A DNA stretch of 64,000 nt from Teichococcus wenyumeiae (GCF_003696345.1 NZ_RFLX01000011.1:62001-126000); one strand, 5' to 3'. Positions 46,722 to 54,791 are shown, counted from the stretch's first letter. Numbers and translations are program-made. Notes: generated from the sequence alone by a model not told the origin.

Positions 46722-47546
46722 ATGAAGATCTACATCTCGGCCGACATCGAGGGCGTTGCCGGCGTCGTGTCCCCGCAGCAGGGGCAGCCCGGCAACCCCG
46801 AATATGAGCGGGCGCGCCGGCTGATGACGGAAGAGGTCAGCGCCGCCATCGACGGTGCCTTCGCCGGCGGCGCCGCCGAGGTGCTGGTCAACGACAGCCA
46901 CGGGCCGATGACCAACATCATCCCCGAGCTGCTCGACCCGCGGGCGGAGCTGATCCTGGGCAAGCCCAAGGTGGCCAATATGTGCGCTGGCCTGGATGCC
47001 AGCTTCGCCGGCGCCTTCTTTCTTGGCTATCATACAGGCGCACGCCGCCACGGGGTGCTGGCGCATACGGTGAACGGCTTCGCCTTCGGCGCCATCCGCG
47101 TGAACGGCCAGCTTTGCTCGGAGGCGACGCTCAACGGCGCCTATGCCGGCAGCCTGGACGTGCCGGTGCTGCTGCTCTCCGGCGATGACCTCACGGCCGA
47201 GGAATGCTGCACCCAGTTTCCGCAGGCGCATCGCGTGGTGACGAAGCAGGCGCTGGGTGCCCGCGCCGCACGCGCCATCGCGCCCAGCCTGGCGCGGGAG
47301 CGCCTGCGCGCGGCGGCGGAAGCCGCGACCCGCGCGGCCGGCGCATCGCGCATTCCGCCCTTCACTCTGGCCGCCCCCTTCCGGCTGGAGGTCACGCTGG
47401 CCAGCCCGGCCCTTGCCGATCTGGCGGCCATCATCCCCGTCGCGCAGCGACTGGACCCAGTGACAGTAGCCTTCGACACGCCCGACATGGCTGGCGTGCT
47501 GGGCTGGGTGAACACGCTCTCCGCCCTATCTGCCTTCCTGCGCTGA
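46722..47546 (+). CDS. dppA: M55 family D-aminopeptidase (DppA-like)
   Basis: This 274-residue zinc peptidase of family M55 releases D-amino acids such as D-alanine from D-peptides in the cytoplasm. The known Bacillus subtilis DppA residues are found at nearly identical positions: D8 and E10 (ISADIEGVAG), H60 (NDSHGPM), H104 (GYHTGA), H115 (LAHTVNG) and E134 (CSEATLNG). Its place at the end of a dipeptide-type importer suggests uptake and hydrolysis of cell-wall-derived D-Ala-D-Ala-type peptides, in addition to or instead of glutathione. ATG 46722 is chosen as the family start; a hairpin lies about 90 bases downstream. Confidence 0.92.
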   Translation: MKIYISADIEGVAGVVSPQQGQPGNPEYERARRLMTEEVSAAIDGAFAGGAAEVLVNDSHGPMTNIIPELLDPRAELILGKPKVANMCAGLDASFAGAFFLGYHTGARRHGVLAHTVNGFAFGAIRVNGQLCSEATLNGAYAGSLDVPVLLLSGDDLTAEECCTQFPQAHRVVTKQALGARAARAIAPSLARERLRAAAEAATRAAGASRIPPFTLAAPFRLEVTLASPALADLAAIIPVAQRLDPVTVAFDTPDMAGVLGWVNTLSALSAFLR

Positions 47547-47635
47547 AGCCGCGCCACCTGTCGCAAGCGGATAGCCGATCCGGCCTCAGTATTCCGATTA
47601 TCCGTATTCATCAGGCATGCGCTGCGAAGCCGGCA

Positions 47636-47659
47636 CAGGCCCAGCAATGGTTGGGCCTG
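47636..47659 (+). terminator. hairpin downstream of dppA
   Basis: CAGGCCCA (47636-47643) and TGGGCCTG (47652-47659) form a perfect 8-bp stem with an eight-base loop, followed by AAATAAGTTC. It lies about 90 bases after the dppA stop, at the border where the sequence turns AT-rich. It may be the end of the importer operon. Confidence 0.5.
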
Positions 47660-47843
47660 AAATAAGTTCATTGCTCGCTATCACAGCGAATTTAAGTTCT
47701 GAATTCAAATCGAATAGTTAGGATCAGACGGAACTTCGTACGAGATGTGATCTCGTGGTTGCCAGCAAGCCGTCCCTGTCGCGGGTACGTCCGGCTTTCG
47801 CCTGGCCGGATCCAGAAGTCTGATCAAAGGCGAGGAGGCTCGG
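47660..47843. other. AT-rich segment with palindromes at the border of the decayed island
   Basis: Bases 47641-47760 contain only about 42% G+C by my count, against far higher values in the genes around. The segment includes the palindrome TCGTACGA (47736-47743) and the inverted repeat ACGAGAT-GTG-ATCTCGT (47740-47756). No gene is evident. It directly precedes the sheath-gene stub (which has GAGGAGG before its ATG) and may be the old promoter region or an insertion border. Confidence 0.5.
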
Positions 47844-48147
47844 ATGGCGACGAGTGTCTCTTTTCCCGCTGTCTCTATCAAGGAAGTTCCAGGCGCGGTG
47901 TACAGCATCGCCGGGGGTTTCCATACCAGTTGCCGCCTTCGTCGGGCATATCGTGCACAGACTCAACAACCAGCTGGTTCAGATCTCCAATCTCGTGAAT
48001 TTCGAGCGCCGCTTCGGCGGGCTGCATGCCGATAGCAAAGTTTCCTGTGCCATTTTCTGCTTCTTTCTTGAGGGTGGCGTGCAGGCCTGCGTGGCGCGCA
48101 CCTCCGCATCGGCTACCAGCCCCGGCTGCAACAAGGGATGGCGCTGA
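47844..48147 (+). pseudogene. contractile-tail sheath protein, frameshifted N-terminal fragment
   Basis: Starting at ATG 47844 with GAGGAGG upstream, the frame reads MATSVSFPAVSIKEVPGAVY SIAG, the start of a phage/Afp-type tail sheath (usual form SYPGVYIEEVPSGV...I.GV). After the G5 run at 47913-47917 the homology continues in the next frame: VSIPVAAFVGHIVHRLNNQL, then NFERRFGGLHADSK, then CFFLEGGVQACVART. These match the sheath blocks for TSIAAFVG, DFERxFGGL and FFxNGGxxAxVVR. Only about 95 of the several hundred usual codons remain before a stop at 48147. Cysteines replace usual Y/V/W positions, as expected in a decaying gene. The segment runs into the start of the AAA+ ATPase gene. This is clear evidence that a contractile injection system or phage tail was once encoded here. 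Confidence 0.75.
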
Positions 48148-50195
48148 CCTTCCTGGCCGGGCGGGTGGAACAGCCGCTGCCGGACCCCAGCGCCGAGATG
48201 GACAAGGTTTCCACTCCGCTCCCGGAACTGCCGCGGGGCACCATCCTACCGGTGCGGCCGCGGGTGACCGGTATCGACAGCCTGTTGATCGACGCCGCCG
48301 CACTCCGACCCCAGCCAAACGGTGACGGTGCCATGAACCTGCTGCCGCCGGACGACCACGCCACCATGACCCGCCGCCAGTTGGAGATGGCGATCGATGC
48401 CGCGCTGGACGGCGCGGCGCTGTCGGAGGAGGAGGCGCCGCCACGGCTGGAGAACCTCGCCGCGCTGTTCGGCCTGGGGCCGGCGGAGCGTGTGCTGCTG
48501 CTCCTGGCTGCTGCGCCGCATCTCCGGCCGGAGGCACTGCGGGGCCGGCGCCCCGCCCTGGGGCTCGCGCTGGCCCTGGTCGGCGAGGACGTTTGGCTGG
48601 CGCTCTGCCCACGGTCGCCATTGCGCCGCTGGCACATGGTCGAGCCGGATGGCGCCGGCCCCCTCCCCGACCGGCCACTGGTGCTGGACGAACGCATCCT
48701 GAGCCATCTTCTGGGCATCGATTACCTCGACCCGCGCCTGGACGGGCTGGTGGCGCCGCTGCCCCCGGCCTCGGGCGGGCCGGAGGAAGACCCCGCCCTG
48801 CTGTCCCGGCTGCAGCGCCTTTGGGCTGCTGAGGGCACCACCGGCTGGCCTGTGCTGCAATGCTGCGGGCCTGACCCGGCGGCCATCCGCGCCGCCGCCG
48901 CTGCGCTCTGCGCCAGCCGGGGCCAGCGCCTCTTCCGTCTCGCCCGCGCCGACCTGCCGCCGCAGCCCGCCGCGCGCCATGCCCTGGCCCGGCTGATCGA
49001 CCGCGAAATGGCCCTGGCGGATGGCGTGCTGCTGGCCGAGGGCGACGAAGCGGAGGAAGCCCAGCGCCGCAACGCCGCCGCCTTCGCCGATCTGTTGCTG
49101 GGCCCCTTGATCCTGGCCGGGCGGGAGCCGCTTGCGCTGGAACGGCCTGGCTCCATCCGCATCGACATGCCGCCGCCCACCACCGCCGGCCGCCGGGCGC
49201 TCTGGCGGGCCGTCCTGCCCGCCATCGGCACCCTCGGCGGGCATCTGGACCGTCTTGCCGGGCAATTCGCGCTGAATGCCGCCGGCGTGCAGGCCGCCGC
49301 CGCCCTGGTGACGAAGGATGTGGGCGATGAAGACACTCTCTTCAGCGAGGCCTGGGAGGCCGCGCGGATACAGGCGCGACGGCGGCTGGACGGGCTGGCG
49401 GAACGGATCGAGCCCCGCGCTGGCTGGGACGATCTGACACTGCCGCCAGACCGGCTGGACCAGTTGCGCGAGATCGCCGCGCAACTGCATCACGCCCGGC
49501 AGGTGCACGAGGAATGGGGCTGGGCGGCGCGAGGGGAGCACGGCCTGGGCGTTGCGGTGCTTTTCGCCGGGCCGAGCGGCACCGGGAAGAGCATGGCGGC
49601 GGAGGTGCTGGCGAGTGCGCTACGGCTCGACCTCTTCCGCGTTGACCTCAGGCAGGTAGTTTCCCGGCATATCGATGAGGCTGAGAAAGGTCTCCGCCGC
49701 ATCTTCGACGCGGCTGAAGCCAGCGGCGCCATCCTGCTCTTCGATGAGGCCGACGCGCTCTTCGGCCCGCGCGCCGAGGTGAAGGACAGACACGACCGCT
49801 ACGCCAGCCTGGAGATCAGCTATCTGCTGCAGCGGATGGAGACTTACCGCGGCCTTGCCATCCTGACCACGAACCTGAAGAGCGCCGTGGACCCTGCCTT
49901 CCTGCGGCGGCTGCGCTTCGTGGTGGATTTTCCCTTTCCCGATGCTGCGCAGCGTCGGGAACTCTGGCAGCGCGTCATCCCGCCGGGCACGCCGGTCGCG
50001 GAGGTCGACCATGACCGGCTGGCGCGGCTCGCCATCGCGGGCGGAACCATCCGCGGCATCGCCCTCAATGCCGCCTTCCTGGCGGCCGAGGCTGGCGAGC
50101 CGGTGGGCACCCACCATCTGCTGGCCGCCGCGCGTCGCGAATACGCCAAGTTGGAGAAGCCGATAACACCAGCGGAATTCGGAGACGCGCCATGA
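48138..50195 (+). CDS. AAA+ ATPase of extracellular contractile injection systems (Afp15/Pvc15-like)
   Basis: This intact 685-residue protein has an N-terminal helical domain (about 100-210) with GLGPAERVLLLLAAAPHL and VLDERILSHLLGIDYLDPRL, a degenerate P-loop region in the middle (about 235-400), and a C-terminal AAA+ domain. The AAA+ domain has Walker A at 478-485 (GPSGTGKS), Walker B near 533-538 (LLFDEAD) and an LRRLRF arginine region. This order is that of the ATPases encoded with Afp/PVC-type injection systems, which assist sheath or particle assembly. The pore-loop-like segment reads SRHIDEAEK instead of the common SKYIGETEK. The first 65 residues look unrelated and may derive from another deleted gene, so the true start is uncertain. 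No tube, baseplate or spike gene remains nearby. Confidence 0.82.
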   Translation: MALTFLAGRVEQPLPDPSAEMDKVSTPLPELPRGTILPVRPRVTGIDSLLIDAAALRPQPNGDGAMNLLPPDDHATMTRRQLEMAIDAALDGAALSEEEAPPRLENLAALFGLGPAERVLLLLAAAPHLRPEALRGRRPALGLALALVGEDVWLALCPRSPLRRWHMVEPDGAGPLPDRPLVLDERILSHLLGIDYLDPRLDGLVAPLPPASGGPEEDPALLSRLQRLWAAEGTTGWPVLQCCGPDPAAIRAAAAALCASRGQRLFRLARADLPPQPAARHALARLIDREMALADGVLLAEGDEAEEAQRRNAAAFADLLLGPLILAGREPLALERPGSIRIDMPPPTTAGRRALWRAVLPAIGTLGGHLDRLAGQFALNAAGVQAAAALVTKDVGDEDTLFSEAWEAARIQARRRLDGLAERIEPRAGWDDLTLPPDRLDQLREIAAQLHHARQVHEEWGWAARGEHGLGVAVLFAGPSGTGKSMAAEVLASALRLDLFRVDLRQVVSRHIDEAEKGLRRIFDAAEASGAILLFDEADALFGPRAEVKDRHDRYASLEISYLLQRMETYRGLAILTTNLKSAVDPAFLRRLRFVVDFPFPDAAQRRELWQRVIPPGTPVAEVDHDRLARLAIAGGTIRGIALNAAFLAAEAGEPVGTHHLLAAARREYAKLEKPITPAEFGDAP

Positions 50196-50365
50196 CGCGG
50201 CACCTGCGGCTTTCCCTCACGCCGCTGGTGCTGGAAGAGCAAGTGCCCACCCACCATGCCTGCCATGAGCGCGCCTTGCAGGGAGCATTGGTCCGGCACC
50301 TTACGGAAGCCGCAGCCTGGGGTGCGCTGGGCGTCTTGCCTCCGGTGCTGGCCAAGCCGGGATAG
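50192..50365 (+). CDS. small hypothetical protein after the AAA+ ATPase
   Basis: This 57-codon frame has an ATG that overlaps the ATPase stop (ATGA), so it was or is co-translated. The product starts MTRHLRLSLTPLVLEEQVPT and contains HHACHERALQGALVRHLTEA, a plausible amphipathic helix. I do not recognise a family. It may be a remnant or a small accessory gene of the injection-system cluster. Confidence 0.5.
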   Translation: MTRHLRLSLTPLVLEEQVPTHHACHERALQGALVRHLTEAAAWGALGVLPPVLAKPG

Positions 50366-50369
50366 CGCC

Positions 50370-50486
50370 ATGTTCAGCCGCCCCACCCGCACCGCCGCCC
50401 ATTGGAGGGTGGTGGCCGATGTGCTGACAGGCGACATGGCGCCGGCCCAGTTGCTGGCCCAGACCATCGAGGCCGTGGAAGCCTGA
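50370..50486 (+). CDS. very short hypothetical ORF
   Basis: This 38-codon frame begins five bases after the preceding small ORF and reads MFSRPTRTAAHWRVVADVLT, ending AQLLAQTIEAVEA. Codon use is like the surrounding genes, but there is no recognisable family or strong ribosome site. It may be real, a truncated gene, or chance. Confidence 0.3.
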   Translation: MFSRPTRTAAHWRVVADVLTGDMAPAQLLAQTIEAVEA

Positions 50487-50501
50487 GCGCCGGGGCTGAG
50501 C

Positions 50502-51239
50502 GTGCGCCACCTTGGCGATTCTCCCGTCCAAGGTCCGCTGCCGGCAGCGGCCACTGTCCATGTCGCGCAGCGGCTGGAACGCTGGCGGCAGGGACAGGCG
50601 GAACCGATCCAGGCCACCGACGGCCCCGAAGACCCCAGCGTGATGATCGTGCTGGAGCACGCGGCGCTGACCGGGCGCCGCTTCCACCGCCTCTGGATTT
50701 CCTTTGGCGGCGACCGGCGTGGCTGCGGCACCGGGGCGCTGCTGGCGCTGGTCGGCGCGCTGGGCCGCCGCATCGCGCCCTTCCACGCCTGCGTGGAGCA
50801 TGAGGCGCTCCAGTCCCTGTTCTTCACCGTCGCCGAGCCTGACCTCGACACGATGCCCGAGGCGCTGCGCGGCTCTGTGCCCGAACCCCAGGTTTCCCAT
50901 GGCGCGCTGGACCTCGGCCTTCTGTTGCAGGACCAGATCGGCCCGGTGCGGGTGCCGCCGGCCATCTGGACCGTCAATCTCTTCGGTGCGGCCCAGGTTG
51001 CGGCCATCGGCCGGCAGCGGCTGTTGCAAGCCGGTTGGCACAGCACCTGCTCTCTGGAGCAGGCCGTGCTGGCCATGGTGCTGGAAGGCCCCGCCGACAC
51101 CGTGACGGATGCAGCCGCCGAGCCCATCGCGCGCATCACCCGTGCGCTGGCCCTGCCCAGGTTGCAACGCGCATCGCGGGCGGAGAGCGGGCGGCCATTC
51201 ACGCTCTCCCCCTGCTGCCCTGGGCCGCCCTGGTGCTGA
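50502..51239 (+). CDS. hypothetical protein, probably frameshifted near its 3' end
   Basis: From GTG 50502 a 245-codon frame encodes a soluble protein with the blocks PSVMIVLEHAALTGRRFHRL, GTGALLALVGALGRRIAPFH and VPPAIWTVNLFGAAQVAAIG. I do not recognise the family. After about 51165 the frame becomes a low-complexity arginine/serine/proline tail. The +2 frame instead gives a gene-like sequence ending HALPLLPWAALVLIEPESVD and stopping at 51307. I infer a frameshift. It lies at the end of the injection-system remnant and may be one of its accessory genes. Confidence 0.45.
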   Translation: MRHLGDSPVQGPLPAAATVHVAQRLERWRQGQAEPIQATDGPEDPSVMIVLEHAALTGRRFHRLWISFGGDRRGCGTGALLALVGALGRRIAPFHACVEHEALQSLFFTVAEPDLDTMPEALRGSVPEPQVSHGALDLGLLLQDQIGPVRVPPAIWTVNLFGAAQVAAIGRQRLLQAGWHSTCSLEQAVLAMVLEGPADTVTDAAAEPIARITRALALPRLQRASRAESGRPFTLSPCCPGPPWC

Positions 51240-51614
51240 TCGAGCCCGAGAGCGTCGACGTCCAGCGCATCTGTCTGCCTGCAAGCGCGCCCCGGCGCTG
51301 CGGCTGAGAGGCGGAACTGGCGGAAGAGCTGCGCGTCCTGCAAAGCCCCCGCATTCGCCAGGAAGCTGTTCAGCCGCCGGGGCATGGATAGCGTGCCGCC
51401 CGTGATCATCGCGGCCATCAACGGGTAGACCGAAGCCGCCATCCTGCACGGCAGGCAGTTGCGGGAAGCGGTGGAGAGTGGTCCTGGCCGACCGGAAGCA
51501 CCCGCCAGGCTGAGGCGCCGGGGCGGCGACCCCCTGGTATGGTCAAGTTGTGCCTTTAGCGATACTTCCTCCGCCGGGCGGCGCCTGCCTGCCCCAGTAT
51601 CCGGAGGAGAATTC
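51240..51614. other. non-coding or decayed tail of the island
   Basis: There is no convincing gene here. Short gene-like pieces occur in different frames, interrupted by stops (for example around 51307, 51391 and 51427), consistent with decay. The last 15 bases hold the GGAGGAGAATTC ribosome site of the aldehyde dehydrogenase gene. Confidence 0.5.
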
Positions 51615-53069
51615 ATGGCAGCCGTTTCGTTCGACACGCGGCAGAACCTCATCGGTGGTGAATGGCGCGAGCCCCTGGGCCGCGAGACCATGCCGCTGCT
51701 GAACCCCTCCGACGGAACCCGCCTCGCCGAGATCGCGCGCAGCGACGCCGCCGACATCGACCGCGCCGTGGCCGCCGCGCAGGAGGCCCGCCGAGGCGCC
51801 TGGGGCCGCATGACGGCGACCGAGCGTGGACGGCTGCTGTCCGCCATGTCCCGCATCGTGCTGGAGCGGGCGGATGAGCTGGCGCGGCTGGAAGCCCTCG
51901 ACGTCGGCAAGCCGCTGCGCCAGGCCAAGGCGGATGCGCTGGCCCTGGCCCGCTACCTGGAATTCTACGGCGGCGCCGCCGACAAGCTGCATGGCGACAC
52001 CATCCCGTACATGGATGGCTATACTGTGCTGACGATCTATGAGCCGCTTGGCGTCACGGGCCATATCGTGCCCTGGAACTATCCGATGCAGATCATCGGC
52101 CGTTCCGTCACCGCCTCACTCGCCATGGGCAATGCGGTGGTGATCAAGCCGGCGGAGGAAGCCTGCCTCACCGCCCTCGCCTATGCCCGCATCGCCGAGG
52201 AAGCGGGCTTCCCGGCCGGTGCCATCAACATCGTCTCCGGCACTGGCGAAGAAGCTGGCGCGGCGCTGGCGGCGCATCCCGGCATCAACCACATTTCCTT
52301 CACGGGCTCCGTGGTGGTCGGCGGCTTGGTGCAGGCGGCAGCGGCGAAGAACGCGGTGCCGGTGACGCTGGAGCTGGGCGGCAAGTCGCCGCAGATCGTC
52401 TTCGAGGATGCGAACCTCGACGACGCCCTGCCCTTCCTGGTCAATGCCGGCATCCAGAACGCGGGTCAGACCTGCTCCGCCGCCTCCCGCATCCTGGTGC
52501 AGCGCTCGGTGCATGACCGCGTGCTGTCCGCCATGGCGGAGCGCTACAGCGCCCTGCGCGTCGGCACCGCCATGTCCGACCTCGACATGGGGCCGCTGGT
52601 CTCCGGCCGGCAGCAGGAGATCGTGCAGGGCTACCTGGAGGCCGCCCGACAGGACGGGCTGGAGATCGCCGCGCAGGGCCGCATCGGCGCGGATGCGCCG
52701 TCCAGCGGCTACTATGTGCCGCCCACGCTGATCTCCGGCGCGCAGGGCAGCAGCCGCCTGGCGCAGGAAGAGATCTTTGGCCCGGTGCAGGTGGTTATTC
52801 CCTTTGAGGATGAAGCCGACGCGCTGCGCATCGCCAACGGCACCGACTACGGCCTGGTCGCCGGCGTCTGGACCGCCGATGGCAGCCGTGCGATGCGCAT
52901 GGCGCGTGGCATCGAAACCGGGCAGGTCTTCGTCAACAACTACGGTGCCGGCGGTGGTGTGGAATTGCCCTTCGGCGGCGTGAAGCGTTCCGGCCATGGG
53001 CGGGAGAAGGGGTTCGAGGCGCTGTACAGCTTCGCTTCCCTGAAGACCATCGCCATCCGGCACGGCTGA
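51615..53069 (+). CDS. NAD(P)-dependent aldehyde dehydrogenase
   Basis: This 484-residue ALDH-superfamily enzyme oxidises an aldehyde to its acid. N155 (VPWNYPMQI), general base E253 (TLELGGKSPQ) and nucleophile C287 (QNAGQTCSAASR) are all present, as is the late EEIFGPV block. GGAGGAGAATTC before ATG 51615 is a strong start signal; upstream in-frame codons are discarded. It resembles betaine-aldehyde/gamma-glutamyl-type members, but substrate cannot be fixed. Next on the same strand, after 370 bases, is an MFS transporter, which might share a pathway. Confidence 0.92.
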   Translation: MAAVSFDTRQNLIGGEWREPLGRETMPLLNPSDGTRLAEIARSDAADIDRAVAAAQEARRGAWGRMTATERGRLLSAMSRIVLERADELARLEALDVGKPLRQAKADALALARYLEFYGGAADKLHGDTIPYMDGYTVLTIYEPLGVTGHIVPWNYPMQIIGRSVTASLAMGNAVVIKPAEEACLTALAYARIAEEAGFPAGAINIVSGTGEEAGAALAAHPGINHISFTGSVVVGGLVQAAAAKNAVPVTLELGGKSPQIVFEDANLDDALPFLVNAGIQNAGQTCSAASRILVQRSVHDRVLSAMAERYSALRVGTAMSDLDMGPLVSGRQQEIVQGYLEAARQDGLEIAAQGRIGADAPSSGYYVPPTLISGAQGSSRLAQEEIFGPVQVVIPFEDEADALRIANGTDYGLVAGVWTADGSRAMRMARGIETGQVFVNNYGAGGGVELPFGGVKRSGHGREKGFEALYSFASLKTIAIRHG

Positions 53070-53312
53070 CAGCAGCCTACTGGCGAGACTGCAACACGGG
53101 ATCGCCAGTCTTGATGGCGGCACATGGCCAGAAGGCCGGGCGCCGCCGTCTCCGGGCAATGACCTTCCGCCGTCATTCCGGCCTCCTCTGACGGCTGGGT
53201 CATGGCCATGGCACCAGCCTTTACACCCGGTTAAAAAAAGTCGCTGTGTTGCGCGATTCTGAAGAATTAACGCCGCGATGCGAGAAAGGTCCTTACGCCC
53301 AAGGCCCCAGCT

Positions 53313-53329
53313 TTGTTCAAAACGAACAA
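53313..53329 (+). promoter_or_regulatory. inverted repeat operator candidate upstream of the MFS gene
   Basis: TTGTTC-AAAAC-GAACAA is a perfect 6-5-6 inverted repeat about 110 bases before the transporter start, in an AT-rich part of the 369-base gap (53070-53438). IclR and GntR/LacI-type regulators bind such sites. No promoter boxes are convincing and no gene is seen in the rest of the gap. Confidence 0.4.
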
Positions 53330-53438
53330 TCCGGCTTCTTTCCGCGAACAACTGCTATCGACGCTTGGGCTGATCCGCTTCAAAATCCCCCGCCGGCACT
53401 GTGCCGGAGTGAGAACAAGCTTATCTAGGGGAAACGCC

Positions 53439-54785
53439 ATGGCCGCAGCCTATGGCCAGAAGCCTGCCTCGGGCAGTTCACCAAGCGTGATCAGCGATGT
53501 CGAGCGCAGCGCCATGCGGAAGATTGCATGGCGCCTGCTGCCTTTTCTGATCGTCTGCTACTTCGTCTCATACCTGGACCGGGTGAATGTCGGCTTCGCC
53601 GGCCCGGCCATGCGTGCGGAACTGGGCCTTTCCGCCACGGCCTTCGGTACCGCCGCCGGCATCTTCTTCCTGGCCTATTTCGTCTTCGAAGTGCCCAGCA
53701 ACCTCGCGCTGAACCGCTTCGGTGCACGGAGGTGGATCGCCCGCATCATGATCACCTGGGGCCTGCTCTCCGGCGCCCAGGCCTTCGTGACGGGCGAGAC
53801 CAGCTTCAACATCGTCCGGGTTCTGCTCGGCGCTGCTGAGGCGGGCTTCTTCCCCGGCGTGATCTTTTACCTGACGCTGTGGTTCCCCACGGCTTATCGC
53901 GGGCGGATCGTCGGCTGGTTCATGTTCGCCATCCCCTTCTCCTCCGCGCTCGGCTCGCCCGTGTCCGGCTACCTGCTGAACATGGACGGCATCTGGGGCC
54001 TGCACGGCTGGCAGTGGATGTTCATCATCGAGGCCATTCCGGCGATCCTGCTGACCTTCGGCGTGCTGTGGTACCTGACCGACCGCCCCGCTGAGGCGAA
54101 CTGGCTGACCCAGGCGGAAAAGGACTGGCTGGAGACCACGCTGCGCGAGGAAGAGCGCCAGCGCGAGGCCGTGGTCCGCTACGAATGGTGGCAGACGCTG
54201 CTGAACCCGCGCGTGATTGGCTATGGCCTGGTCTATCTCGGCCTGGTGTCGCCGCTCTATACCCTGGGCTTCTTCCAGCCGCAGATCATCAAGGCGCTGG
54301 GCGAGGTTTCCAACGTTCAGCTCGGCTTCCTGAACGCCTTCCCCTACGCGGTAGGCGCGGTGACCATGGTGCTCTGGGGCATCTTCTCCGACCGCCTGCG
54401 GGAACGGAAATGGACCACCATCTTCGCCGCCGCCTGCGCCACGGCGGGGCTGCTGATCGCTGCCAGCAATGATGGGCTGGTGTTGAAGCTGCTGGGCCTC
54501 GCACTGGCCAGCTACGGCATCTTCGCGGCGCTGCCGATCTTCTGGTCGCTGCCCACCGCCTTCCTCAGCGGCACCGCCGCGGCGGCCGGCATTGCCTGGA
54601 TCAATTCCGTTGGCAACCTGGGTGGCTATTTCGGCCCACAGGTCTTCGGGATCATCAAGGATGCCAGCGGCGGCGACTATTACGGCCTGCTCTTCATGGC
54701 CGCCCTGCCGGTGATGTCGATCCTGCTGATCCTGATCCTGGATCGTCAGCCAGCCCGCCGGGCTGCTTCCGTGGCCGCCGAGTAG
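53439..54785 (+). CDS. MFS transporter, anion:cation symporter (ACS) family
   Basis: This 448-residue major facilitator with 12 hydrophobic helices has the ACS-family opening (WRLLPFLIVCYFVSYLDRVNVGFA), the loop 2-3 region FEVPSNLALNRFGARRWIARIMITWGLLSGAQ and RVLLGAAEAGFFPGVIFYLTLWFP. Relatives carry organic acids such as phthalate, tartrate, galactonate or glucarate with protons. AGGGGAAA before ATG 53439 decides the start. It is convergent to the Rbs-type operon with a strong terminator between. Confidence 0.9.
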   Translation: MAAAYGQKPASGSSPSVISDVERSAMRKIAWRLLPFLIVCYFVSYLDRVNVGFAGPAMRAELGLSATAFGTAAGIFFLAYFVFEVPSNLALNRFGARRWIARIMITWGLLSGAQAFVTGETSFNIVRVLLGAAEAGFFPGVIFYLTLWFPTAYRGRIVGWFMFAIPFSSALGSPVSGYLLNMDGIWGLHGWQWMFIIEAIPAILLTFGVLWYLTDRPAEANWLTQAEKDWLETTLREEERQREAVVRYEWWQTLLNPRVIGYGLVYLGLVSPLYTLGFFQPQIIKALGEVSNVQLGFLNAFPYAVGAVTMVLWGIFSDRLRERKWTTIFAAACATAGLLIAASNDGLVLKLLGLALASYGIFAALPIFWSLPTAFLSGTAAAAGIAWINSVGNLGGYFGPQVFGIIKDASGGDYYGLLFMAALPVMSILLILILDRQPARRAASVAAE

Positions 54786-54791
54786 GCTGCC

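Noticed and set aside
48138-50195. Reading the AAA+ ATPase as a Cdc48/FtsH/proteasome-type or MoxR ATPase
   Set aside because: The N-terminal helical domain and the neighbouring sheath stub match the contractile-injection ATPases; there is no protease domain or membrane segment.
49844-51928. 694-codon minus-strand open frame across the ATPase end and the aldehyde dehydrogenase start
   Set aside because: Low-complexity serine/arginine/alanine sequence antisense to real genes; no ribosome site or recognisable domain.
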